Origin: G020350405 sp964513655
Lineage (GTDB): Bacteria; Planctomycetota; Phycisphaerae; Sedimentisphaerales; Anaerobacaceae
NCBI GenBank assembly: GCA_964513655.1
Contig: CAZENQ010000027.1
Span: 1 to 34,632, forward strand
DNA length: 34,632 bases
Direction of reading: 5' to 3'
The notes under the pieces are model-generated. The model worked only from the letters and a program-made list of their open reading frames with translations, had not been told where the DNA came from and did not search any database. Of the stretch, positions 26,610 through 34,632 are shown one piece after another. Positions within the stretch are counted from its first letter, which is position 1. Each line of letters begins with the position of its first letter. A program made the position numbers and the translations under genes.

Positions 26610-28184
26610 TTACTCGCGCTGTTGCCATGGTTCGTAGCCGGGTTCTTCTCCGGCTTCGGGAGTAGCCATTGTTATAGGCATCTCGACCGTTATTTTTCGG
26701 GAGCTGCGAACAATGCGTCCGAGTTTTTCTCCTTTGACTTTGACAGGCTCGGTGAGAAGTTCGGGGACGCTGTAGGTCTCGAGGCAGGAGTCATAAAACT
26801 CAGGGTCTTTCTGGGGCATCAGCAGGGGTTTATAAACCTTACCCTCCTGGTCAACATAGCTGAGGTAAGACCTGGTGAATACTCCGTAATCTCTCTTACT
26901 GCTGAAGGCTATCCATCGGCTGTTGCTGGACCAGCTGTGCCAGGATTCACTTTGGTCGCTGTTGATGTCGAGCCGCCTGTATTCGTACCGGCCGGTCTGT
27001 GCGGCGCGCAGGTCCATAAGGTAGAGGTCGCTGGTTTGCTGGTAGACGGGGAAGCAGCCGTAACTGCACATGCAGAACAGCAGCCAGCGGCCATCGGGGC
27101 TGATTCGCGGCTCAAGGACACTGAGGCCAGTATCGTCAGCCGAAAGGACGGTTTCGAGTGTGCCCCATGTGTCGTTTTCAATGTCGTAACTTATTCTAAG
27201 GAGGTCATATTTGATTTGGTGGTAGTTTTCGGGGATGATTTTTTTTCGGTCCTGCCACCATATAGGTGCACTGCAGAAGTACAGGTATCGGCCGTCCGGC
27301 GACCAGGCGGGATAGGTTTCGAGTCGGTCCTTTCGCGCAAGGTCGGGCGAGGTCTTGACCTCTCGGGAGTCGAGTGAGTAATACGCTACGAAGGAGTCGA
27401 GGTCAATGACGTCGCGAACCTCATCTCTGGCGGAATGGAAGAACTGTCCGACGTAATTGATGGAATAGGCGGCGAGCCGGCCATTTGGATGCCAGGTGGT
27501 GTATCCAAATTTTGTCTGGATGTTGGCGACCGCGCCATCTTCGGTGAGTATGGCGCTGCTGCCGTATTTTTCGCTGCGGATGCCAATTAGCATTTTGTCT
27601 GGACGGTTGTTGCAGAAGGCATGGCAGTTGAGACAGCCACGTTTGAAGTAACTGTTGTCCAAGATAACCGCCTCGTCGAAGGTTCGCAAATTACGCTGAT
27701 AGATGCCCATGTCATTCCAGACGCCGTGCGCCGGATGAATCTTCCTGTATACCAGATAATTGTCGACGGGCTCTTGCGCCACTGTATTGGTAAGCGTAGA
27801 GAAGGCATTCCATCTGCCATCTTTATCTTTGACAAAAACGTCAAAGGCGAGCTGCTCTCTGCGATTCATACTCAGAAGTTTGTGCCACGGGCCTTCGGGG
27901 ATGAGGATTTTGGGTGACTCGGTGACAACTTCAACGGGTCTGCCTTGTTTGGAGTATATTTTTACATAGTAGAGGGAGCCATCTTCCTGAATGAGGAAGT
28001 TCAAAGGCGCTATATTTGGTGGGATAACAGCGCCTTGATAGTCGGGTCGAATGCGCGGGGGCCGACCGACGGGGCGAGGCCGGTCGATGGTGACTTTGGC
28101 ACCGGCGGGAAGCTGGTTCAACGCGTATGCTGCGAGTGCAACAAGTCCTACCAAGAGCATGATGTATCGGCCATGCTTAGTCAT
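26610..28184 (-). CDS. C4 mono-heme PD40/TolB-like propeller protein
   Basis: 524 aa with a signal-anchor (about residues 8-27) and CLNCH at 184-188 with following Cys (CHAFC). Blades: TTWHPNGRLAAYSI, YPAWSPDGRYLYF, PRISPDGRWLLF and SWSSNSRWIAFSSK. FCMCSYGCF keeps CxCxxxC. QFFHSAR and WHPNG histidines are present. The tail is YEPWQQRE, identical to C1 in its last six residues. It overlaps the upstream membrane gene by 4 bases. By eye it is the closest relative of the C1 propeller. Confidence 0.75.
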   Translation of the reverse strand: MTKHGRYIMLLVGLVALAAYALNQLPAGAKVTIDRPRPVGRPPRIRPDYQGAVIPPNIAPLNFLIQEDGSLYYVKIYSKQGRPVEVVTESPKILIPEGPWHKLLSMNRREQLAFDVFVKDKDGRWNAFSTLTNTVAQEPVDNYLVYRKIHPAHGVWNDMGIYQRNLRTFDEAVILDNSYFKRGCLNCHAFCNNRPDKMLIGIRSEKYGSSAILTEDGAVANIQTKFGYTTWHPNGRLAAYSINYVGQFFHSARDEVRDVIDLDSFVAYYSLDSREVKTSPDLARKDRLETYPAWSPDGRYLYFCSAPIWWQDRKKIIPENYHQIKYDLLRISYDIENDTWGTLETVLSADDTGLSVLEPRISPDGRWLLFCMCSYGCFPVYQQTSDLYLMDLRAAQTGRYEYRRLDINSDQSESWHSWSSNSRWIAFSSKRDYGVFTRSYLSYVDQEGKVYKPLLMPQKDPEFYDSCLETYSVPELLTEPVKVKGEKLGRIVRSSRKITVEMPITMATPEAGEEPGYEPWQQRE

Positions 28185-30133
28185 TTTTTCAATCCTGAGA
28201 GTCCATAGGTACTATAAAAGAAGAAGGTATCACCGTGGGCATTGGCGAGGTTTTGGAAGGCGGCTTCTTTATTTCCGCCGTAAAAGGCGTAAACCTTTTT
28301 AAAGTTTTCAAAGCGCTGACGTGACAGTGGGCTGATTTGGCGGCCGTTTAAATCGACCGGTTTTTTCTCTTTGTACATGTACAGCAAAAGGGCCTGCTCG
28401 TACAAAGGGGGGATTTGGACATAATCAAAATCGTCCAATCGATGGATATTTTGTACGAACTTGTCGAGCTGGCCTGTCAGCAGGTACGAGCTCATCAGGT
28501 ATTCGAAGGCCATGCGGTTGCGGGCGTTTTTTTTGAGTAAATCCAGCAAAATGTGCTCAAAGGGCATGGGACTAAAACCGTAGTCCTGGACGGGCATATA
28601 ACGGCGGAGGCGTTGAATCTCGTGGTCGGCGGGCAAAGTGAACGTAAGGTCGGACTGGAGCTGCCGCAAGTAGTCAGCTGCCCAGTCAGCATCGAAGAGG
28701 GTTTTACTGAGGGCCCTTAGATAAACCCGAGCCGTATGGATGGTACGCTTGGCGATGTTTGCCAGGGCCAGTCGTTTTAGAATCATAGGTCGCCAGCCGT
28801 CTGCGGCGAGAGACTCGGTCAGCTCATGCTCGGCCATGTTGACATGCCCGAGGTCGAGAAAGAGGTCGAATTTCTTGAAGTATGATTCACTATGCTCGGC
28901 GGCAGTGAGGAAGAGGGTATCGGGATTCTGGTAAAAGCAGAACAAGTCGTGAGGCATTCGGCCGGTATGATGTAAGGCCCTGTTGACGGCATGTACTATA
29001 TAATAGCTATTGGGGTGCCTTGGAGCAGTCGCAAGCACCTTCTGCCACATTCTGTGGCTGGCATAAAAATCGGTTTCGAACAAGGCTTTCATCTTGATAT
29101 CACGGGAGAAAAAGACGACGGCGCCGGTGAGCACAAACAGCAAGCAGGATTCTACAGACCATCTGATTAGGTGCGAGCCGGTATACCACGCAAGGGTGCG
29201 CGAGCGGAGTCTGGAAAACTTACTCGGTTGTTTCTTTTTGTGCCTTTTGTCGGTTTTATGAGGATTTGTTTGAGGTGCAATTGGCTGGTTGAGTGATTGA
29301 GTGGGTGAGATAAAAAAGGGCCGGCACAAGCCTGATACGAGTAAGACCGAAGGCACAACGAGGTAAAGCGCACAGACAATTATTAGTATTTTTTTGTAAT
29401 TTTCGTACTCAAAGATTTTCCAGGAGACGGGCAGCAGATTGGTGAAGGCGTCGATGATACTGACGTCAAAGACGAGGACGCCGCCGGCGTATGGAATGAC
29501 GATGGCTGATAAGAGATACGCGAGAGCTATCCGCCAGCGGCGGGTAAAAAGCAGTTCGTAAATCGCACAGAGCAGCGCGAAGAGCAGGTACGCCCCGCCG
29601 GCGATTGTGTATACGAAGAAGGACAGGACCAGAAAGACAATGAGACGAGAGAGTTTGGCCTTTTGCGTCGCGGTCAGGTAGAGACATACAGACAGCAGCG
29701 ATACGAGCAGTGCTGTGGTGGTTGCGAAGTGATATGTGTATCGTGTGTAGGTAATAAGCAGGAGGACCGGCGGGACAAAACGTAGGCAGCGAAGGCGGGG
29801 GAGATTTGCGGCTTTGAAAGAATAATCGGTGCAGAGAGAAACCAACCATGCCTGCAGGGTCAGGACGAGAGCTCCAGCCCAGCCAATATATAGAAACTGC
29901 GACAGCAAGGTGCAGAGGTATTCGGTGGTTCCACCAGGGTATGACGTGAAGCGATGGAAGAAGGTCCAGCCTCTGAAGAAGACGGGGAAATCGGAGATTG
30001 CGCCGGCGCCGTGGTAAATAAGTCGGGTGTCGACCTCGAGCCAGATATACAGGTAGAACAGGATAAAAAGGAGGAGGCTTCGGAGCCGCCTGTCGAGGTT
30101 TTGTGTTAATAGTTTGCGAAAAGAATTCAGCAT
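28181..30133 (-). CDS. C4 polytopic membrane protein, DUF6057-like
   Basis: 650 aa, the longest copy; the extra length is mainly a basic loop (about residues 275-310, SLNQPIAPQTNPHKTDKRHK and following) between membrane helices, which should be cytosolic. It keeps DTRLIYHGAG, NRALHHTGRM (His for Tyr), KRLALANIAKRT, MAFEYLMSSYLLTGQLDKFV, QNIHRLDDFDYVQIPPLYEQ and the final SGLKK. It starts MLNSFRKLLTQN, as in C1. The conserved promoter lies at 30224-30234. An upstream frame from ATG 30207 runs 24 codons to a TAA overlapping this ATG, but it has no clear ribosome-binding site. Confidence 0.65.
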   Translation of the reverse strand: MLNSFRKLLTQNLDRRLRSLLLFILFYLYIWLEVDTRLIYHGAGAISDFPVFFRGWTFFHRFTSYPGGTTEYLCTLLSQFLYIGWAGALVLTLQAWLVSLCTDYSFKAANLPRLRCLRFVPPVLLLITYTRYTYHFATTTALLVSLLSVCLYLTATQKAKLSRLIVFLVLSFFVYTIAGGAYLLFALLCAIYELLFTRRWRIALAYLLSAIVIPYAGGVLVFDVSIIDAFTNLLPVSWKIFEYENYKKILIIVCALYLVVPSVLLVSGLCRPFFISPTQSLNQPIAPQTNPHKTDKRHKKKQPSKFSRLRSRTLAWYTGSHLIRWSVESCLLFVLTGAVVFFSRDIKMKALFETDFYASHRMWQKVLATAPRHPNSYYIVHAVNRALHHTGRMPHDLFCFYQNPDTLFLTAAEHSESYFKKFDLFLDLGHVNMAEHELTESLAADGWRPMILKRLALANIAKRTIHTARVYLRALSKTLFDADWAADYLRQLQSDLTFTLPADHEIQRLRRYMPVQDYGFSPMPFEHILLDLLKKNARNRMAFEYLMSSYLLTGQLDKFVQNIHRLDDFDYVQIPPLYEQALLLYMYKEKKPVDLNGRQISPLSRQRFENFKKVYAFYGGNKEAAFQNLANAHGDTFFFYSTYGLSGLKK

Positions 30134-30223
30134 TATCTCGGAGTTCTTATTCTGTCACTTGCTGCAAAACGGGAACTGGCTTTTGATAGATTAAGGTTAA
30201 CAGGCATCAAGGTTATCAAAAAC

Positions 30224-30258
30224 ATTATATCATATTCGGCCGGGAATTACATATTTTG
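30224..30258 (-). promoter_or_regulatory. Conserved cassette promoter, C4
   Basis: Minus-strand extended -10 TATGATATAAT (30234-30224); the upstream box is degenerate (CAAAATATGT, 30258-30249) but sits at the same distance as in C2, C3 and C5. Confidence 0.6.
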
Positions 30259-30289
30259 TGCGGGGGACGAGGTGCGGGTCTATCAGGTG

Positions 30290-31873
30290 TCATTCGCGCT
30301 GTAGCCATGGCTGGTCATAAGTTGATGGTGGTTGAGGCTTATGAGGGGGCGCCGGTGGCAGGCCGGGCGTCGCGCCGGTGACAATATCGGCCTGAGGGGA
30401 CTGTTTATATGCGAGGATGGCTTTGGTTAGCTGTTTGGGTTTTATGCGGACTGGTTCGGAGATAAGTTCGGGTATGTTGTACACCTGCAGGAGCGAATCG
30501 TAGAAGGTGGGGTCTTTCTGCGGCAGGAGAAACGGTTTGTATGCCCTGCCGGTCTCGTCAATATAACTGAAGAAGGGTCGTGCGAAGCGGCCGGTGAGTC
30601 TCTTGCTGCTAAAGACAATCCAGCGGCCGTTGCTCGAGAAGCCATGCCACGTGTCACAGCGATTGCTGCTGACAGGCAGCTTGTGGAATTGTCCGGTATC
30701 GGTTTCCATCATATATAAATCACTTTTAGCCTGGTGGATAGGGAAGGTGCTGTATTCGGAGACGTTAAACAACAGAAAGCGCCCGTCGGGAGAAAACCTC
30801 GGCTGCGTGATGCTGCCCTGCACCTTGTCGGCAGAGAGGACGGTCTCCAATTCGCCCCATTTTTGGGTTTTGGGGTCGTAACTGATTCGCATCAGGTCAC
30901 ATCTTACCTCACGATAGCGTTCAACGGGCAGCCGGGGCGCACTGCAGAAGTAGAGGTATCGGCCGTCGGGCGAGAACTCGGGGAATGTTTCCAAACGGTC
31001 CGGTTTGGTAATGCTGCTGGTGCTAAGTACCCTGTTGGAATCGACGAGATATAAGGCCAAGTCGGAGGCGTGGCTGAACACATCCCGGACCTCGATTGCG
31101 GCGGTGTGGAAGAACATTTCGAAGCTGTTGATGGAAAAGGCGATGACACGGCCGTTTGGGTGCCAAGAGGTGAAACCGACTCTGCCGGGCGTAAACTGTG
31201 TTCGGGTGTTCACGGCGGCAGCCGTGCTGTTTTGTGCCATGAGCATAGGGGTGCCGTGTTTGGGAGAGCGGATCTGGGTCAGCATGTTACCGGGACTATT
31301 ATTGAGAAAGCTGTGGCAGTTGATACAGCCGCCGCCAAACGAGGAGTTGTGCAATACGATGGATTCATCGTAGTTTCGGAGGTTGCGCTGATAAACGCCC
31401 ATATCTTTCCACATAACAGAGAGTTTAATTTTTCGATATACGAGGTAGTCGTCGATGTCGTCGTTGGCGATGGTATTGGTAATGATCTCGAACTTTTTCC
31501 ACCGGCCGGTTTTGTCCCGGGTGTAGACATCAAGATAGAGTGGTCTGCCGCGGTTAAGGGCGAGCAGTTTTTTCCATGGGCGCATTGGGATATGGATTTT
31601 TGGCTTTCGGCTTTTAATTTCGATTTGTTTGCCCTGTTGGGAGTAAATCCTGACAAAGTAATGCGAGCCGGCTTCCGCAACTTGGAAGTTTAAGGGGGCG
31701 ATGTTTGGCGGGATGACGGTATTGGTATAGTCGGGGTGGATTTTAGGAGGGCGAGGGACAGGACTGTAGGTGGCGATAACAACGATACCAGCAAAGGATT
31801 TGTAGAGCAGCGCAGCGGAGAGCAGTGCGCCAAGGACAAGTATCCCAAACAGGAATCGACGGTGATTTTTCAT
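30290..31873 (-). CDS. C5 mono-heme PD40/TolB-like propeller protein (divergent copy)
   Basis: 527 aa with a signal-anchor (about residues 7-27). The heme site is CINCH near 183-187, but the following Cys is Leu (CHSFL). Blades: TSWHPNGRVIAFSI, FPEFSPDGRYLYF, PRFSPDGRFLLF and GFSSNGRWIVFSSK. The Cys cluster of C1, C3 and C4 is lost (FNVSEYSTF). MFFHTAA and WHPNG histidines remain. A small insertion precedes the first blade (TRTQFTPGRVG). The linker before the tail is longer and Pro-rich (GLPPAPPHKPQPPSTYDQ), yet it still ends PWLQRE. It overlaps the membrane gene by 4 bases. It is the most divergent copy, nearest hisA. Confidence 0.75.
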   Translation of the reverse strand: MKNHRRFLFGILVLGALLSAALLYKSFAGIVVIATYSPVPRPPKIHPDYTNTVIPPNIAPLNFQVAEAGSHYFVRIYSQQGKQIEIKSRKPKIHIPMRPWKKLLALNRGRPLYLDVYTRDKTGRWKKFEIITNTIANDDIDDYLVYRKIKLSVMWKDMGVYQRNLRNYDESIVLHNSSFGGGCINCHSFLNNSPGNMLTQIRSPKHGTPMLMAQNSTAAAVNTRTQFTPGRVGFTSWHPNGRVIAFSINSFEMFFHTAAIEVRDVFSHASDLALYLVDSNRVLSTSSITKPDRLETFPEFSPDGRYLYFCSAPRLPVERYREVRCDLMRISYDPKTQKWGELETVLSADKVQGSITQPRFSPDGRFLLFNVSEYSTFPIHQAKSDLYMMETDTGQFHKLPVSSNRCDTWHGFSSNGRWIVFSSKRLTGRFARPFFSYIDETGRAYKPFLLPQKDPTFYDSLLQVYNIPELISEPVRIKPKQLTKAILAYKQSPQADIVTGATPGLPPAPPHKPQPPSTYDQPWLQRE

Positions 31874-33759
31874 TTTTGCTGTCGCAGCCCCACTAACAAG
31901 TAATAGTAATAGTATGTATCCTGGAAATCTCTGAGGTTATAGGAATCGCTGAGATTGTCGAAGTCTCCGGAATCATTCGGTGCGCCTTTGAAAGCGTTCT
32001 GAAGGTGGTATTTATAGGATTGAGTTCGCTGCATGAAATCTGCGAAACGGCTGACGGTCTGCACGTTTATTTTTCGGCCGTCCAGGTCGACGATGCGGCC
32101 AGTTATACCGGTATAGAGCAGGACAGCTTCGGCATAATGCCGGGGGATGTCTGTATAACCGAAGTCATCCAATCGGTTAAGGTTCTGGATAAAGTCTTCG
32201 AGGCGACCGTTCAGGAGGTACCAGGCCATCAGATATTCGAATGCCATGCGATTGAGCTTATTTTTCTCGAGGAGGATTAGATATAAGTCGTCGGTGGCGG
32301 TTACCGCCTGGCGGAGATTGTCTTGGACAAGCATCACGGAACGCATGTTCTGGATGTGTTCATCGGCGGACATGAGCGGGTCTGTTTCGAGCCGTTCCAT
32401 GTAGCGTTCGGCCCAGTCTTTATACAAGAAATCTTTGCTGAGAGCGCACAAGAAGGTTCGAGCGGCATCGGTTTGTCCCTTGAGGATATTTATCAATGCG
32501 AGCTTCTGCAGGCCGGTCGGGTAGTAATGCGCGAGGGCCAATGCGCCGTATGCGATGTCTTCGGCCCGGTTGATATGGCCCAGTTCGTAAAGAGTGTCAA
32601 GTTCGGGATACCGTTCGGTGGCGGAAAGCAGGCCGGAGGGATGCTGTGGATATGAGAACATATCATGAGCCAAGTGAGCCGTATGATAGAGGGCCCTGTT
32701 GACATCGTGGCAGACAAAGACGCTATAGTCTTTGCGCGGCAAGTTTTGTGCTTCGCGGAGGAGCTTGTGCCACATTTTGTTGCGGGCGAAGTAGTTTATG
32801 CGCAGGTGTATTTTGGCAAAGCGGTCGTATGTCAGGAAAAGGGCACCGGCCGTGACGATAAACAGAGCCAGCGTCTCGAGCGGCCACCTGTGCTTGCTCT
32901 GGCGGTAATACTGTAAGAATGTCCGGGTCCGTCCGGGTTTGCGCTTTGGTGTAAAGACCGGGCAAATGGCACACCAGAGGCCGGCGATTGGCAAGAAGAA
33001 TAAGAGGCCGAACTTAAGAATTACTCCACTGCGGCCAGCTATCGGGTCAAGAGGCAGGATGCGGCGATAAGCGTCGAACAGGTCCATATTGAAGAACAAC
33101 ATATTTGCAATTAAGGGGACGAAAGCGGCCGAGAGAAGGCACAAAAGGCCGATGCGCCAGTTTCGCCTGTTAAAGAACTCGAAGATTGCCCAGAGTATCA
33201 CGAAGACCAGATACGCCTGGACCGCTATAGTGTACATTACGCCAGAGAAAACGAGGAACACGGCGAGCCGCAGAACTGTCCTGTGCAGAGGCACACGAAT
33301 GGAGAGGTACAGAAACAGTAATCCGAGGGACAGTGACAGGCTATCGGCGAGATAATGGTAATATCGACCATACTGCATGAGCAGGATAACGGCTGGAACG
33401 AATCTGAGCGGCCAGTACCTGCCGCCGTACATAGGGGTGATGAATTTGTCTGTACCCACAGACAATAACCAAGCAGTCAGGGTAATAATCAAGGCTCCCG
33501 CCCAGGAATAGTAGTAGTGGTGGGCCAATATTGCCGAGAGGAAGGCCATGGGTTTACCGGGAAATGGCGGGGAGTCCACAAAGGTTCTCATTCCGGGGAC
33601 ATAAATCTGGTAGGACAGATACTGGCCGTGCCCGTGATAGATGAGCTTAGGGTCAATCCAGAGACAGACGAGGAGGAAGAACAGAACGAAAAACAAGGCC
33701 GGGCAAGCCGCTGCGTGGAGCCTTTGGCGGGAAAATCCATATTTATGTACTGCAACCAT
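31870..33759 (-). CDS. C5 polytopic membrane protein, DUF6057-like (divergent copy)
   Basis: 629 aa from ATG 33759; a GTG two codons upstream (33765) is an alternative, and ribosome-binding signals are weak for both. It keeps DPKLIYHGHG after the first helix, a run of membrane helices to about residue 320, DVNRALYHTAHLAHDMFSYP, LQKLALINILKGQTDAAR, MAFEYLMAWYLLNGRLEDFI, QNLNRLDDFGYTDIPRHYAE and a C-terminal FQDTYYYYYLL. The remainder differs more from C1-C4 than those do from one another. The conserved promoter lies at 33884-33894, immediately downstream of hisA. Confidence 0.65.
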   Translation of the reverse strand: MVAVHKYGFSRQRLHAAACPALFFVLFFLLVCLWIDPKLIYHGHGQYLSYQIYVPGMRTFVDSPPFPGKPMAFLSAILAHHYYYSWAGALIITLTAWLLSVGTDKFITPMYGGRYWPLRFVPAVILLMQYGRYYHYLADSLSLSLGLLFLYLSIRVPLHRTVLRLAVFLVFSGVMYTIAVQAYLVFVILWAIFEFFNRRNWRIGLLCLLSAAFVPLIANMLFFNMDLFDAYRRILPLDPIAGRSGVILKFGLLFFLPIAGLWCAICPVFTPKRKPGRTRTFLQYYRQSKHRWPLETLALFIVTAGALFLTYDRFAKIHLRINYFARNKMWHKLLREAQNLPRKDYSVFVCHDVNRALYHTAHLAHDMFSYPQHPSGLLSATERYPELDTLYELGHINRAEDIAYGALALAHYYPTGLQKLALINILKGQTDAARTFLCALSKDFLYKDWAERYMERLETDPLMSADEHIQNMRSVMLVQDNLRQAVTATDDLYLILLEKNKLNRMAFEYLMAWYLLNGRLEDFIQNLNRLDDFGYTDIPRHYAEAVLLYTGITGRIVDLDGRKINVQTVSRFADFMQRTQSYKYHLQNAFKGAPNDSGDFDNLSDSYNLRDFQDTYYYYYLLVGLRQQK

Positions 33760-33883
33760 GACCACCGTCCGCTATCCGGAATTACTCAGGCAGCTAAGTA
33801 TTCTGTACCTAACAGAAAAATAAGCCTGCCAGTCGCCTGCGGTGTAAATCAAGTTTAATAAACTCTAAGGTAATCGAAAAACT

Positions 33884-33918
33884 ATTATATCATATCCGTG
33901 TTACAAACGCACATTTTC
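33884..33918 (-). promoter_or_regulatory. Conserved cassette promoter, C5
   Basis: Minus-strand extended -10 TATGATATAAT (33894-33884) and GAAAATGTGC box (33918-33909), same spacing as C2 and C3. It lies 46 bases downstream of the hisA stop. Confidence 0.65.
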
Positions 33919-33963
33919 TCCGCAGTGACGAGTGGTGGGCCGGAGAATGACAAGGGGTAGCGT

Positions 33964-34632
33964 TCAGGATGAGAGTTGCATTGCTGCGTTTATTGCGTCG
34001 GTGAGGCTGAGCGTGCCTTCGTATAGCGCCCTTCCGATTATGGCCGCTTCGATGTCCAGTTCGGCGAGCTTCTTGATGTCGGCTATTTCGGTTATGCCTC
34101 CGGAGGCTATGACGGGAATTTGTACGGAGTCAGCCAGGGTTTTTGTTCTTTCGAGGTTCGGCCCTTCCATCATACCATCTTTGGAAATGTCGGTATAGAT
34201 TATTGCAGCCAGAGGAAGCTTCGCCGCTTGTTCGGCAAAGTCCAGCAGGTTCTGGGGACTTTCCTGGGTCCAGCCGTGAGTAGCGACCTTTGAGCCGCGC
34301 GCATCCAGGCCGAGTACAAGCCTGTTGCTGAACTTCTCGGACATTTCACTGAACCACTTGAAGTCACTTACGGCCCTGGTGCCGATTATTACCCTTTCGA
34401 TGCCCATATCGAGCAGTTGTTTTATGGCAGCCTCGTCTCTGATTCCGCCGCCGACTTCGATTTTTAGTTTTCCAAGGGCTGCGATGGCTGATATTGCATC
34501 GGTATTGACGGGCTTGCCGACCTTGGCCCCGTCGAGGTCGATGATGTGCAGCCATTGTGCTCGGTCTTTGATAAATCTTCTTGCCTGTTTGACGGGGTCG
34601 TCGTGGTAGGTTATCTGACGGTGGTATTGACC
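33964..34632 (-). CDS. hisA: HisA, phosphoribosylformimino-AICAR-phosphate isomerase (5' end outside window)
   Basis: The frame enters at the right edge (GQYHRQITYHDDPVKQARRF) and runs 222 codons to the TGA at 33964, so only about the first 20 residues, including the N-terminal catalytic Asp, are missing. HisA isomerises ProFAR to PRFAR, step four of histidine synthesis, on a TIM barrel. Visible landmarks: LHIIDLDGAKVGKP, LKIEVGGGIRDEAAIKQLLD with the first phosphate-binding loop, RVIIGT, the second catalytic Asp in LVLGLDARG, ATHGWTQ, YTDISKDGMMEGPN, and IASGGITEIADIKKL. An internal ATG at 34407 is not the start. Other his genes presumably lie to the right. It has no functional link to the downstream array that I can see. 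Confidence 0.93.
   Translation of the reverse strand, partial: GQYHRQITYHDDPVKQARRFIKDRAQWLHIIDLDGAKVGKPVNTDAISAIAALGKLKIEVGGGIRDEAAIKQLLDMGIERVIIGTRAVSDFKWFSEMSEKFSNRLVLGLDARGSKVATHGWTQESPQNLLDFAEQAAKLPLAAIIYTDISKDGMMEGPNLERTKTLADSVQIPVIASGGITEIADIKKLAELDIEAAIIGRALYEGTLSLTDAINAAMQLSS

Noticed and set aside
30134..30207. 24-codon upstream ORF for the C4 membrane gene (stop overlapping ATG as in C2)
   Set aside because: No ribosome-binding site, only about 10 bases from the expected transcription start, and no similarity to the C2/C3 leader ORFs; an open frame of this length is likely by chance.

Overview
The window looks like chromosome from a Planctomycetota bacterium of the Phycisphaerae/Sedimentisphaerales type. 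The basis is a pseudopilin with the N-terminus KRAFTLVELLVVIAIIALLM and a C-terminal H-x-G...F-x-D motif, large exported LamG and beta-helix proteins ending in dockerin-like Asp/Asn-rich motifs (DxDGD...NFxDYxxxxxNWL), a DUF6868-like small membrane protein, and many short dispersed intergenic repeats. No rRNA, tRNA, CRISPR array or transposase was seen. The taxonomic call is inference.

Layout. 1-725: non-coding, rich in dispersed repeats. 726-4275, plus strand: an accessory cluster with a membrane-anchored PLD-like/DUF5919-like protein, a GHMP-kinase-fold protein resembling beta-RFAP synthase, a hypothetical membrane protein, a HEPN-like protein and a C-terminal fragment of a potassium channel. 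4446-5288, minus: a pseudopilin-like protein. 5833-10655, plus: two large exported proteins, the first split from its signal peptide by an apparent +1 G in a G run. 10991-15469: small genes, namely DUF6868, a translationally coupled Cys-rich/60-aa pair behind a promoter with a palindrome, three small membrane proteins, and a RidA/YjgF-superfamily protein.

15675-33759, minus strand, is the striking part: five tandem copies of one two-gene cassette. Each cassette has a polytopic membrane protein with a TPR-like C-terminal domain (resembling DUF6057, 615-650 aa), overlapping by 4 bp an exported mono-heme protein (CxxCH) with PD40/TolB-like beta-propeller repeats (524-527 aa). Copies are numbered C1 (leftmost, 15675-19168) to C5 (rightmost, 31870-33759). 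C2-C5 each have a near-identical extended -10 element 5' of the membrane gene, with a second conserved box at fixed spacing. C1 lacks it and is probably co-transcribed with C2. The overlap and strict pairing suggest that each membrane protein works with its own heme propeller at the cell envelope; the function is unknown. The window ends inside hisA (minus strand), upstream of the array.

All family names come from reading motifs by eye; no database search was run.
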